From positions 62,001 through 126,000 of the forward strand of contig NZ_JAHDAU010000002.1 of assembly GCF_021991835.1 (NCBI RefSeq): a DNA stretch of 64,000 nucleotides, in the 5' to 3' direction. The notes below the pieces were generated by a model. The model did not search any database. It saw only the letters and a program-made list of their open reading frames with translations, and was not told the DNA's origin. The stretch comes from Polaribacter sargassicola (GTDB lineage: Bacteria; Bacteroidota; Bacteroidia; Flavobacteriales; Flavobacteriaceae). A program made the translations under genes and the position numbers. Positions 34,874 to 43,509 of the stretch are shown one piece after another; positions within the stretch are counted from its first letter, which is position 1; every line of letters starts with the position of its first letter.

Positions 34874-35476
34874 CTACAACTCTATCGTTCTAAAAGTTAA
34901 ATTAATTCTTGGCGAATTCACTTTTTTAGTGGGTGGTAATCTATGTAACCAATTTGTTTGAGTCCCTTTTTTCATCACCAGTAAACTTCCTTTTTCTAAA
35001 ACAATATCTATTCGTTGTTTGTTTTCTTTATGCTTAAAAGAAAATTTACGTTCTGCTCCTAAAGACAAAGAAGCAATTGCTCCGTCTTTTTTTAACATTT
35101 TTTCTCCATCGGAATGATATGCCATTCCTTCATCACCAGAATGGTATAAATTTAACAAACAAGAGTTATACGTTTCTTTACTCTCCTGCTCTACCAGTTT
35201 CTTTAATTCTAACAACTCTTTTGTAAAAATATTGGCTCTTTTTGTTATTTTAGAATAGGTATAAGAAAATGCTGATTCTCCATACCATGCAACTTTTCTT
35301 TTGGTAACAATTTTCTTACCAAAAATAATGGCTTCATCATTTTTAAACTGAATGGTTTCCATTAATTTCTGATAATAAAAATCGCATTGTGCTTTGTTTA
35401 AAATTACGCCATGATAATTTGTAATTCCGTCAAATGGTAAAATGTTTTTTATAACTTCTGAAGAAAATAAATCCAT
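34874..35476 (-). CDS. AlkB-like 2-oxoglutarate/Fe(II) dioxygenase
   Basis: Starting at the ATG at 35476 the protein has 200 residues. It has the iron-binding HxD motif in AYHSDGEKML, the distal histidine in WLHRLPPT and the 2-oxoglutarate-binding arginine in RINLTFR. Length and motifs match bacterial AlkB-like enzymes that repair alkylated bases in DNA or RNA. A TACTTTTA box lies only a few bases upstream of the start, so the message may have a very short leader. Confidence 0.92.
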   Translation of the reverse strand: MDLFSSEVIKNILPFDGITNYHGVILNKAQCDFYYQKLMETIQFKNDEAIIFGKKIVTKRKVAWYGESAFSYTYSKITKRANIFTKELLELKKLVEQESKETYNSCLLNLYHSGDEGMAYHSDGEKMLKKDGAIASLSLGAERKFSFKHKENKQRIDIVLEKGSLLVMKKGTQTNWLHRLPPTKKVNSPRINLTFRTIEL

Positions 35477-35540
35477 CTGATAAAAGTACAAATTAATAAT
35501 AATGATAAATATTTTTTTGAGTATATAAATATTAATCGTA

Positions 35541-35552
35541 ATATTGCAATAT
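35541..35552. promoter_or_regulatory. Palindrome upstream of arsR, candidate ArsR operator
   Basis: A perfect 12-bp palindrome (ATATTGCAATAT) lies 19 bp before the arsR start codon within an AT-rich dyad. It is the natural candidate for self-repression. Confidence 0.55.
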
Positions 35553-35571
35553 ATTAATATAAGAACAAATT

Positions 35572-35904
35572 ATGGGATTAGCAAAAACCGAAATGTTTAC
35601 AGATGAACAAAACAAAATAGCATTATTTGCCAAAGTTTTTGGGCATCCGGCAAGGGTTGCCATTTTACAACAACTCTTTAAAATAAATACTTGCTATTGT
35701 GGCGATTTAGTAAGCGAAATCGGTTTGGCACAACCTACAATTTCTCAACACCTAAAAGAACTTAAAAATTTAGGTTTGGTAAAAGGCAATGTAGAGGGTA
35801 CCAGTGTTTGTTATTGTATTGATGCAGAAAACTGGACAGCAATGAAGGCTGTTATGGCTGCCTTTTTAGACCAAGACATCACTACAACCAATAGTTGCTG
35901 TTAA
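35572..35904 (+). CDS. arsR: ArsR family arsenite-responsive repressor
   Basis: The 110-residue winged-helix protein has the recognition region DLVSEIGLAQPTISQHLKEL (about 44-63) and a CYC pair in NTCYCGDL (about 41-48), the arsenite-sensing cysteines of this subfamily, plus SVCYCID further on. It heads a five-gene operon for arsenic resistance and very likely represses it until arsenite binds. Confidence 0.92.
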   Translation: MGLAKTEMFTDEQNKIALFAKVFGHPARVAILQQLFKINTCYCGDLVSEIGLAQPTISQHLKELKNLGLVKGNVEGTSVCYCIDAENWTAMKAVMAAFLDQDITTTNSCC

Positions 35905-35943
35905 AAAAGAGATATAAACACATAAAAATAAAAGTTAAAAATT

Positions 35944-36411
35944 ATGAAACTATCAGAAATAAAATCTGCCTTAAAAGGATTAAATACAATTGCTTTTCAA
36001 TTGCCAAACGGAACCCTAGTTCCTAATCATTTTCATGTTACAGAAGTTGGTAAAATAACAAAACATTTTATTGATTGTGGCGGAACGGTAAGAAATGAAG
36101 AAGTAGTTAATTTTCAATTATGGAACGCAAATGACTATGACCATAGATTACATCCAGAGAAATTAGTAAGTATTATAGAGCTTTCAGAAAAAGTTTTAGG
36201 TATTGAAGATCTAGAAATAGAAGTAGAATACCAAGCAGAAACAATCGGTAAATTTGGTCTTGAGTTTGATGGTACTAACTTTCTTTTAACAACAAAACAA
36301 ACAGACTGTTTAGCGCAAGATCAATGCGGAATTCCGGCTAAAAAACCTAAATTAAAAATGGCAGACATCAACAACGCACCTACTTGTACACCTGGCGGCG
36401 GTTGTTGTTAA
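35944..36411 (+). CDS. DUF6428 family protein of the ars operon
   Basis: The 155-residue protein contains FQLPNGTLVPNHFHVTEVGK and THFIDCGG-type elements of DUF6428, seen mostly in arsenic operons of Bacteroidota, and ends with a cysteine-rich tail (CLAQDQCGIP, then CTPGGGCC). Conserved histidines near the start and the terminal cysteines suggest metalloid binding, possibly carrying arsenite to the exporter. Biochemical function has not been established to my knowledge. Confidence 0.8.
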   Translation: MKLSEIKSALKGLNTIAFQLPNGTLVPNHFHVTEVGKITKHFIDCGGTVRNEEVVNFQLWNANDYDHRLHPEKLVSIIELSEKVLGIEDLEIEVEYQAETIGKFGLEFDGTNFLLTTKQTDCLAQDQCGIPAKKPKLKMADINNAPTCTPGGGCC

Positions 36412-36435
36412 TTAACAAGCTACAATATTAAAAAA

Positions 36436-37068
36436 ATGACGACACAAAAATCAACTTTATTCCCAGAAATTGCAGAAATAATTAATGGCTTAAAGCCAGA
36501 AACTATCTCTACAGAACGTAAGGCTGTTTTAAATCCGCTTACAGAATTTATTCAATCTAAAGTAGATGAAAATAAAGCAATTAGAATCAATTTTATTTGT
36601 ACTCACAACTCTCGTAGAAGTCATTTAACTCAGATTTGGGCGCAAACAATGGCTAACTACTTTAACATTAAAAATGTAACTTGTTATTCTGGCGGAACAG
36701 AAGCTACAGCAATGTTTCCTATGGTGGCAGAAACGTTAGAAAAATCTGGTTTTAAAATAAAAACAATTTCAGAAGGCAACAATCCTGTATACTCTGTTAA
36801 GTATACAGATAATGAGCATCCTATTATTGGTTTTTCTAAAAAACTAACAGATGATTTTAATCCAAAATCTGAATTTGCAGCAATTATGACCTGTTCTCAA
36901 GCAGATGGTGGTTGCCCTTTTATTGCGGGTGCAGAAAAAAGAATTCCGATTACTTTTGAAGATCCAAAAGCTTTTGATAACACACCTCAACAAGCTGAAA
37001 AATACAACGAAAGAAGTATACAAATTGCAACAGAATTGTTTTACATATTTTCTCAAATAAATTTATAA
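36436..37068 (+). CDS. Low-molecular-weight phosphatase-like arsenate reductase
   Basis: The 210-residue protein has the CX5R phosphate-binding loop of low-molecular-weight protein tyrosine phosphatases in [18 protein letters not shown] (about 54-71) and a later cysteine in [14 protein letters not shown]. In this setting the family acts as an arsenate reductase, making arsenite for export. It lies one base before the arsenite transporter gene. Use of ArsC as symbol would be ambiguous because several unrelated families share it. Confidence 0.86.
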   Translation: MTTQKSTLFPEIAEIINGLKPETISTERKAVLNPLTEFIQSKVDENKAIRINFICTHNSRRSHLTQIWAQTMANYFNIKNVTCYSGGTEATAMFPMVAETLEKSGFKIKTISEGNNPVYSVKYTDNEHPIIGFSKKLTDDFNPKSEFAAIMTCSQADGGCPFIAGAEKRIPITFEDPKAFDNTPQQAEKYNERSIQIATELFYIFSQINL

Positions 37069-37069
37069 A

Positions 37070-38125
37070 ATGGCAGCAAAAAAATTAAGTTTTCTAGATA
37101 AAAATTTAACTCTTTGGATATTTGTAGCCATGGCAATTGGAGTTTCCATTGGTTATTTTGCACCTACTTTTCCAGATTTTGTAAACTCTTTAAGTAGTGG
37201 TACAACCAATATTCCTATTGCTATTGGTTTAATATTAATGATGTACCCGCCATTGGCTAAAGTAAATTACGCATTATTACCAAAGGTTTTTAAAAACACA
37301 AAAATCCTTTCTATTTCTTTACTTTTAAATTGGATAATTGGTCCGGTTTTAATGTTCTTTTTAGCCATTACATTTTTAAGAGATTACCCAGAATACATGG
37401 TTGGGCTAATTTTAATTGGTTTGGCCAGATGTATTGCCATGGTTTTAGTTTGGAATGATCTTGCTGAAGGAAGCAGCGAATACGGAGCAGGTTTGGTGGC
37501 TTTAAATAGTATTTTTCAAGTATTTGCTTATAGTTTTTATGCTTGGTTATTCATTACCATTTTACCTCCTTATTTTGGGTTTGAAAGTGCCATTGTAGAT
37601 ATTTCTATTGGTACCATTGCAGAAAGTGTTGCTATTTATTTAGGGATTCCGTTTGCCTTGGGTATTTTAAGTCGTCTTATTCTAGTGCCTTTAAAAGGCG
37701 AAGAATGGTATACTAAAAAGTTTATTCCAACAATTTCTCCAATGACATTAATTGCTTTACTTTTTACAATTGTAGTAATGTTTTCTTTAAAAGGAGAATT
37801 AATTGTAGAAATACCAATGGATGTTTTAATTATTGCAGTTCCGTTATTGGTTTACTTTACGTTAATGTTTATTATTGGTTTCTTTTTTACCAAAGCAACA
37901 GGTGCAGCATATGATAAAACAGCTGCAGTTGCCTTTACAGCTGCAGGTAATAATTTTGAACTAGCTATTGCAGTTGCTATTGCCGTTTTTGGTTTAAATT
38001 CCGGACAAGCATTTGCGGGTGTAATTGGTCCTTTAGTAGAAGTACCTGCCTTAATATTATTAGTTAAAGTTTCTTTTTGGTTAAAAAAGAAATATTACAA
38101 TACGCCTAAAACAGCCAAAAAATGA
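37070..38125 (+). CDS. ACR3 family arsenite efflux transporter
   Basis: The 351-residue inner-membrane protein has ten predicted helices and the family motif with the essential cysteine [16 protein letters not shown] (about 119-134), then [13 protein letters not shown] and [23 protein letters not shown]3 proteins export arsenite using the proton gradient. The gene begins one base after the reductase and overlaps the next gene by 4 bp. Confidence 0.95.
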   Translation: MAAKKLSFLDKNLTLWIFVAMAIGVSIGYFAPTFPDFVNSLSSGTTNIPIAIGLILMMYPPLAKVNYALLPKVFKNTKILSISLLLNWIIGPVLMFFLAITFLRDYPEYMVGLILIGLARCIAMVLVWNDLAEGSSEYGAGLVALNSIFQVFAYSFYAWLFITILPPYFGFESAIVDISIGTIAESVAIYLGIPFALGILSRLILVPLKGEEWYTKKFIPTISPMTLIALLFTIVVMFSLKGELIVEIPMDVLIIAVPLLVYFTLMFIIGFFFTKATGAAYDKTAAVAFTAAGNNFELAIAVAIAVFGLNSGQAFAGVIGPLVEVPALILLVKVSFWLKKKYYNTPKTAKK

Positions 38126-38850
38126 AAATAGCTTTCTTTTCTGATATTCATGCAAACCTACCTGCTTTAGAAGCTTTTTTTAAAGATGTAGACTCAGAAA
38201 ATGTAGATACCATTTATTGTTTAGGAGACTTAGTTGGTTATAATATTTGGCCTAATGAGGTAGTAAACCGTATACGTAAAAGAGGTATTATTACCATTAT
38301 GGGAAACCACGATGAAAACCTTTTAAAACCAATTATTAAAGAAACAACACCTTCTAACAAAGGATTGACCAGATCTATGGTTACTGATGAAAATAGAGCA
38401 TACTTAATCAATTTACCAAGACATCTTACACTTTCTTTTGTTAACAACAATACACCTTTTAATCTTTTGCTAACTCACGGAAGTGTAAAAGCTATTAATG
38501 ATTATATGGTGGTGGATTATCCAGAGGATGAAGTATTAAGCATGATGCAATCTAAAGAGGCTGATGTTCTTTTATGTGGCCACACACACAAACCTTTTCA
38601 CAGAGTAATTAAAGAGGGTAACAATTTTAAACACGTGGTTAACATTGGCTCTGTAGGAAAACCAAAAGATGGAGATCCTAGAATTTGTTATGCTATTTTA
38701 GAATTGAATCAAAATACAATTCCGTCTAACCCAGAGGCCATAAAAGTAACTTTTAAAAGAGCTGAGTATGATGTTGAAAAAGCAGCAAAAGCAGTAGAAG
38801 CAAGCGATTTTGATAGTAATTACGCAACTGCTTTAAGAGAAGCTAAATAA
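38122..38850 (+). CDS. Metallophosphoesterase of the ars operon
   Basis: The 242-residue protein shows all metal-binding blocks of the calcineurin-like family: [42 protein letters not shown] and [11 protein letters not shown]. It looks like YfcE/MJ0936-type phosphodiesterases of unknown substrate. The 4-bp overlap with the transporter and the following terminator make it the last gene of the operon. A role in arsenic resistance is suggested only by position. Confidence 0.88.
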   Translation: MKIAFFSDIHANLPALEAFFKDVDSENVDTIYCLGDLVGYNIWPNEVVNRIRKRGIITIMGNHDENLLKPIIKETTPSNKGLTRSMVTDENRAYLINLPRHLTLSFVNNNTPFNLLLTHGSVKAINDYMVVDYPEDEVLSMMQSKEADVLLCGHTHKPFHRVIKEGNNFKHVVNIGSVGKPKDGDPRICYAILELNQNTIPSNPEAIKVTFKRAEYDVEKAAKAVEASDFDSNYATALREAK

Positions 38851-38871
38851 ATATAACGTATAATCCGTTTT

Positions 38872-38902
38872 AAAAAAGTCAAGATTTCTCTTGACTTTTT
38901 TT
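38872..38902 (+). terminator. Terminator of the ars operon
   Basis: A stem of AAAAAGTCAAGA / TCTTGACTTTTT followed by more T lies about 20 bp after the last gene. The loop includes GATTTCTC. Confidence 0.88.
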
Positions 38903-39066
38903 TATTTATCATCTCTATTACTATCTTTTATTTTTTAGTTTACTCTTAAAAATAATAGGAATTTATAACTCCTTTTACAAACCTCACTTTTTAAAGCTGT
39001 TTGTTTTTGAGTTAAGATTTAATGTAATACAGCACTTTTGAGCTTTATACATTTTATAATTTAGCC

Positions 39067-39621
39067 ATGAACTTAAAAACAAAAAATATGAAAACTTTAA
39101 AAACAATAACGGCAATATGCCTATTATTTATAACGACAGGTTTATTTGCACAAAACAACAAAGACTTAAAAATTATGGCAGATGCAAAATACGCCAAATC
39201 AAAATTAATCCATGAAGATGAAGGAATTGACAAATTTTTTAACAATGCTTCTGGATACGCTATTTTTCCGAATGTAGGAAAAGGAGGATTAATTATTGGT
39301 GGAGCTAGTGGTAATGGTGTAGTTTATGAAAACGGTACTGCTATTGGTATGGCTAGTTTAAAAAAAGTAAATGTAGGTTTACAAGCTGGTGGACAATCTG
39401 TAATACAAGTAATCTTTTTTGAAACAGATGAAGCCTTAGAGGATTTTAAGTATGGAAATTATGAATTTTCTGCAGAAACCTCTGCTGTTATAGCTGAAGA
39501 AGGAATCTCTAAAGATGCCAATTATAACGATGGTGTCGTTGTTTTTGCATTGCCTAAAGCTGGGTTAATGGTAGATGCATCTATTGGTGGACAAAAATTT
39601 GAATACGATGCTTTTAAATAA
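39067..39621 (+). CDS. SYLF/YSC84 domain lipid-binding protein
   Basis: The protein is 184 residues from the ATG at 39067, or 177 from the ATG at 39088, which places the basic n-region directly before the hydrophobic signal core. A signal peptide (ending LFAQ) is followed by the SYLF domain: SGYAIFPNVGKGGLIIGGASG, VNVGLQAGGQS, ETSAVIAEEG, VVVFALPKAGLMVDASIGGQ. The fold binds phosphoinositides in eukaryotes; bacterial members are secreted and uncharacterised. Confidence 0.88.
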   Translation: MNLKTKNMKTLKTITAICLLFITTGLFAQNNKDLKIMADAKYAKSKLIHEDEGIDKFFNNASGYAIFPNVGKGGLIIGGASGNGVVYENGTAIGMASLKKVNVGLQAGGQSVIQVIFFETDEALEDFKYGNYEFSAETSAVIAEEGISKDANYNDGVVVFALPKAGLMVDASIGGQKFEYDAFK

Positions 39622-39646
39622 TCGTATCTTTTAATAATATATTATA

Positions 39647-39670
39647 AAGGTTGGCTTTTGCCAACCTTTT
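39647..39670 (+). terminator. Terminator after the SYLF gene
   Basis: A perfect 10-bp stem (AAAGGTTGGC / GCCAACCTTT) with a TTTT loop is followed by T. Confidence 0.88.
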
Positions 39671-39758
39671 TTATGCGTTAAAAATAAAAGGATACTCTAT
39701 TAAGTAATAAAAAAGACTTGGTAGAGTTATTTTTATTTTATTACTGTATATAAGGCTA

Positions 39759-42725
39759 TTAATAGTACTCTTTTATATACCCATAAGCTCTATCAAATAA
39801 AACCTGATCTTTATGTAGCTTATATTTTAATAAAGATTTACGTAAAGATTTTTGGACCTCACGTTCACCAGAACTTGTCTTTTGCCAACCAGGAAAACGA
39901 ACTACACGTACAATAGCATCTATATCAGTTACAATCCGTTCTACTACAGCTGGTGTTTCTTCATTTTTTAATTCAATAAATAATTCTGTGAGGGCTGCTT
40001 TAGGCGTTTTTTCAATCAATAGAGATTCTAACTCTTTTTCGGCTTCTACAGTTTCCTTTGCAAGTTTACACAACTCTTTTACAAACTCTATAGAGGTGAT
40101 TAATCCCTGTTCTGCTTTATCTCGTAAAGCCTCTAAACGTTCACTTAAAGATTTAAATTTAGGATCTCCAGTATGCTTTTTAAATCGTTTTATTAAAATC
40201 TTTTCAAGTTTCTTTGCATTTTTAGGATCTGGATTATTAAAAATCTCTTCAATAACATCTGCATCTAAAATAAACTCTTCTAAATGATGTACTTCTCCAA
40301 CATGTGTATTTTCATGCATTAACTTTGTAGTTTCTGCTCCTAATGAAAACCATAATAATTTACCAATATTATCCGCAGCTGGCCTAACAGATTCAAAGAC
40401 CTGAGAGAACCATTTATAATCTTCTTGATATAGGTTTAGAATATTATCTGGAGAAAGTGATTCCCATATTTTTGATAAATACTTATAATCTTTTGCAAAT
40501 GCATCTTTTTTATCATTATTATCAATCGCATTTTGAGCAGCTTCTAAACCTTCAAAACCATCAATTGTTCTATCCACACCTTTAAAATGAGATAAAGTCT
40601 CTTTCATAGCTTTTGGTAATTTATCTCTAAGCTCTGTTAAGTTAGAAATCACTGTTTTTATACTTTCTTCATCAAACTGTAAGGCCTTTGCTGCATCATC
40701 AAACACACCAAAATAATCAACAATACGGCCAAATGATTTATTAGGAAACAATCTATTGGTTCTACATATTGCTTGTAACAAGGTATGGTCTTTTATAGAC
40801 TTGTCTAGATACATTGTTTGTAAAATAGGTGCATCAAAACCTGTCAATAGCTTTGCTGTAACTATTATAAATTTTAAATCGGATTGTGCATCATTAAATT
40901 CTTCTACTATTTTTTCCTGTTGTCCTTTGTCTACTCCCCATTTTTGTTTAAACTCCAATTCATCATTAGCCGATGTAGATATAACGACTTTACTAGCTTC
41001 TTCTGGAAAGTATGTGTCCAACTCCTCTTTGTATTGCACACAAGCATATCTGTCTGGAGTAACAATCATCGCTTTAAAACCATGCGGAGCTACTTTTTCT
41101 TTAAAGTGTGTTACTATATCTTCTACTATTTTGGCAACCCGTTCTGGAGATTTTAAGAAAGCCGACATTTTAGCAGATTTCTTATTTAATGCATCTGCTT
41201 CTTCATCTGTTAAGGCGCTATTTTCTTTAAACTCTTCAAAGGCTTTATCTATAGTATCTTTATCTACATGTACATCGACTAAACGAGGTTCAAAATGTAA
41301 TGGTAATGTTGCGTTATCTCTAATAGAATCATGAAAGGTGTAACGAGACATATATCCCCCTTCATCTTCTTCGGCTCCAAAAGCCCAAAACGTATTTTTA
41401 TCTGCTTTATTAACAGGTGTTCCTGTTAATCCAAATAGAAACGCATTTGGTAAAGCTGCGCGCATTTGTCGTCCTAAATCACCTTCTTGTGTTCTATGAG
41501 CTTCATCTACTAAAACAATAATATTCTCTCTAGTATTCATGTTTGGTTTCGCATCTCGAAACTTGAAAATCGTTGAGATGATGATCTTTCTCGTATCTCT
41601 TTCTAATAGCGTTTGTAATTCCGTTATACTATCTGTGGTTTGAACATTAGAGATATCGGCAGCATTAAAGGTTCCTGTTATTTGGGTGTCCAAATCGGTT
41701 CTATCTACTAATACAATTACGGTTGGACTTTTTAAATCTTTTTCTTTTCTAAGCTTTTGAGCCGCAAAAACCATCAATAAAGATTTACCTGATCCTTGAA
41801 AATGCCAGATCAATCCTTTTTTAATCTTTCCTTCTTTTACACGTTCAACAATTTTATTTGCCCCTTCGTACTGTTGAAACCTTGGAATTACCTTAATTAT
41901 TTGCTTCTTTTTATTAGTTGTAAACAATGAGAAGTTTTGTAAAATATCCAATAAACGTTTTGGGTGTAATAAATCGGACAACTCCTTACCTACTTCACCT
42001 AAACCTAAACGCTTTGCAATGGCATCTTCATCATTTTCTAAACGCCAAGGCGCCCAAAATTCTAGAGGTGTTCTAATGGCTCCATAATACAGCTCTTTTC
42101 CTTCTGTTGCGAAAGATAAAATATTTGGCACAAATAGTTGTGATACTGCATTTTCATAAATATCATGTATCTCATGTGCACCATCACCCCAATCTATTGC
42201 AGGACGAATGGGTGTTTTTGCTTCACCAATAACTACTGGTAATCCATTTATAAATAAAACTACATCTGGTATTTTAGTTTCTCTATGACGGATTCGAAAC
42301 TGGGTAGTAACAATAAAAGTATTATTATTTAACTCCTCAAAATCTATTAATCTAATAGGAACGTGTCTATTATTTTCTCCAAAAGGCATGGTTTTATCAC
42401 CTTGTAACCATTTAAAAAATTCTTCATTGGCACGAACTAAACCCACTTGATGTACAGAAATTAAAATGACACGTAGTTTATAGATCACTTCATCTGCTAA
42501 ATCTGGATTTTTTGTTATTTCTGGATTTAGACGAATTAAAGATTGTTTTAATTCTGTTTCTAACAAAACCTCGTTTACAGAACGATTTAATTCTTGTGGC
42601 GATTTGTATTGCCAAAAACCACCATAAAGAGTGGTGTCTTCGGATGCTTCGTTCCTATTTAAGTTAACTCCTGTAAGTTGTTTAATGATGTAGTTTTCTA
42701 CACTGTTTAGTTCGTTGAATGACAT
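39759..42725 (-). CDS. hsdR: Type I restriction enzyme subunit R
   Basis: The 988-residue motor and nuclease subunit has an N-terminal PD-(D/E)XK domain (PDVVLFINGLPVVIGEAKTP, about 174-193), then a superfamily 2 translocase: Walker A in HFQGSGKSLLMVFAAQ (about 308), DEAH box VLVDEAHRTQEGD, LTGTPVNK, VTAKLLTGFDAP and QAICRTNR. The C-terminus is the usual helical, subunit-binding region. It lies about 4.7 kb from hsdS, separated by the DarTG and regulator genes. Its start codon overlaps the stop of a short decayed reading frame (TAATG). Confidence 0.96.
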   Translation of the reverse strand: MSFNELNSVENYIIKQLTGVNLNRNEASEDTTLYGGFWQYKSPQELNRSVNEVLLETELKQSLIRLNPEITKNPDLADEVIYKLRVILISVHQVGLVRANEEFFKWLQGDKTMPFGENNRHVPIRLIDFEELNNNTFIVTTQFRIRHRETKIPDVVLFINGLPVVIGEAKTPIRPAIDWGDGAHEIHDIYENAVSQLFVPNILSFATEGKELYYGAIRTPLEFWAPWRLENDEDAIAKRLGLGEVGKELSDLLHPKRLLDILQNFSLFTTNKKKQIIKVIPRFQQYEGANKIVERVKEGKIKKGLIWHFQGSGKSLLMVFAAQKLRKEKDLKSPTVIVLVDRTDLDTQITGTFNAADISNVQTTDSITELQTLLERDTRKIIISTIFKFRDAKPNMNTRENIIVLVDEAHRTQEGDLGRQMRAALPNAFLFGLTGTPVNKADKNTFWAFGAEEDEGGYMSRYTFHDSIRDNATLPLHFEPRLVDVHVDKDTIDKAFEEFKENSALTDEEADALNKKSAKMSAFLKSPERVAKIVEDIVTHFKEKVAPHGFKAMIVTPDRYACVQYKEELDTYFPEEASKVVISTSANDELEFKQKWGVDKGQQEKIVEEFNDAQSDLKFIIVTAKLLTGFDAPILQTMYLDKSIKDHTLLQAICRTNRLFPNKSFGRIVDYFGVFDDAAKALQFDEESIKTVISNLTELRDKLPKAMKETLSHFKGVDRTIDGFEGLEAAQNAIDNNDKKDAFAKDYKYLSKIWESLSPDNILNLYQEDYKWFSQVFESVRPAADNIGKLLWFSLGAETTKLMHENTHVGEVHHLEEFILDADVIEEIFNNPDPKNAKKLEKILIKRFKKHTGDPKFKSLSERLEALRDKAEQGLITSIEFVKELCKLAKETVEAEKELESLLIEKTPKAALTELFIELKNEETPAVVERIVTDIDAIVRVVRFPGWQKTSSGEREVQKSLRKSLLKYKLHKDQVLFDRAYGYIKEYY

Positions 42726-42844
42726 TAATTTTCTATTTCAATTATTTTTTCAATTTTTTCAATCACAGGTGGTATACGTTCTTCAACCATTAAAGGGTGA
42801 ACATCTGCTATTAAAGCTTCAGCAATACAGCAATATCTATGATT
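42726..42844 (-). pseudogene. Short 3' remnant of an unknown gene before hsdR
   Basis: In the same frame as the upstream regulator but after its stop codon, about 39 codons stay open and read as protein-like (AEALIADVHPLMVEERIPPV, then IEKIEKIIEIEN). The frame ends in TAATG, overlapping the hsdR start. There is no start codon except an internal ATG. I infer the tail of a gene that was deleted; its family is not recognised. Confidence 0.45.
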
Positions 42845-43369
42845 CTATTTTCCAAACCCCAAACGTGTTTTGATTTCTATAATGGCCAACTCTTTTTCTC
42901 TAGCTCTTCCGACTCGTAAAGCATCTACTAAAGCTAATAATTCATATAGTTTATCATCTTTTAAAGCGGCTTCAGGAACGGATGGATATAATGGGATGAT
43001 ACTCTGCCCTCTAACAATACCTTTTGCATAAGGCCAAACATAATGTTCTGTACTTTCTATTTTGTCTTTTAAAGGTGCTGCGGAATGTGATGTTGGAATA
43101 CCCCTAACTACTGCCCCTGGTTTTTGTGGAAATATATAACGCAAACCAAATTGTAAAAACTCTAACAAAGCCAATTTCATTACTTTTTTTCCTTTTGAAT
43201 CTATCAATCCTGCATATTTAGAGCGGTTTAAAGACTTACTTATTTCAGACTGACTGATACCTAAATCTTCTGCCAAAGGTTTTTGAAACCATTGCTCACC
43301 ACCATAAATTGCTATTTTTAATAAAATAACAATATCATGCGGACTCATTATTTGTTGTTTACTTTTCAT
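42845..43369 (-). CDS. Winged-helix transcriptional regulator
   Basis: The 174-residue protein starts MKSKQQIMSPHDIVILLKIA and has a clear helix-turn-helix (PLAEDLGISQSEISKSLNRSKYAGL, written here only as residues about 33-57, MarR/ArsR-like wing following). The C-terminal half (YIFPQKPGAVVRGIPTSHSA, VWPYAKGIVRGQSI) is a conserved domain of unnamed regulators that often accompany toxin-antitoxin or defence genes. Two copies of the same inverted repeat lie just upstream, one touching the start codon, so it probably represses itself. It lies between darG and hsdR and may time their expression. Confidence 0.8.
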   Translation of the reverse strand: MKSKQQIMSPHDIVILLKIAIYGGEQWFQKPLAEDLGISQSEISKSLNRSKYAGLIDSKGKKVMKLALLEFLQFGLRYIFPQKPGAVVRGIPTSHSAAPLKDKIESTEHYVWPYAKGIVRGQSIIPLYPSVPEAALKDDKLYELLALVDALRVGRAREKELAIIEIKTRLGFGK

Positions 43370-43390
43370 AATATTCCATATTCGAATATG
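43370..43390. promoter_or_regulatory. Operator copy 1 of the winged-helix regulator
   Basis: On the minus strand CATATTC, 7 bp, GAATATT ends one base before the regulator start codon. A bound repressor would cover the ribosome-binding region of the message's template. The same half-sites and spacing recur at 43435-43455. Confidence 0.65.
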
Positions 43391-43434
43391 CGATATTATT
43401 TATTTATTATTTAATTATCAAATATTTAACTACA

Positions 43435-43455
43435 AATATTCTGTATCAGAATATG
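43435..43455. promoter_or_regulatory. Operator copy 2 of the winged-helix regulator
   Basis: On the minus strand CATATTC, 7 bp, GAATATT lies about 66 bp upstream of the regulator start codon, probably around its promoter and within the darG-regulator gap. Confidence 0.65.
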
Positions 43456-43509
43456 GAATAAACAACATAAACTATTTATAAAAGAATCTTTGACTTAACA
43501 AATTTAAAC

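Noticed and set aside
40756..41334. Plus-strand open frame of 192 codons inside hsdR
   Set aside because: It is long but antisense to a motif-rich hsdR gene; its Ser-rich translation is the usual shadow of that frame.
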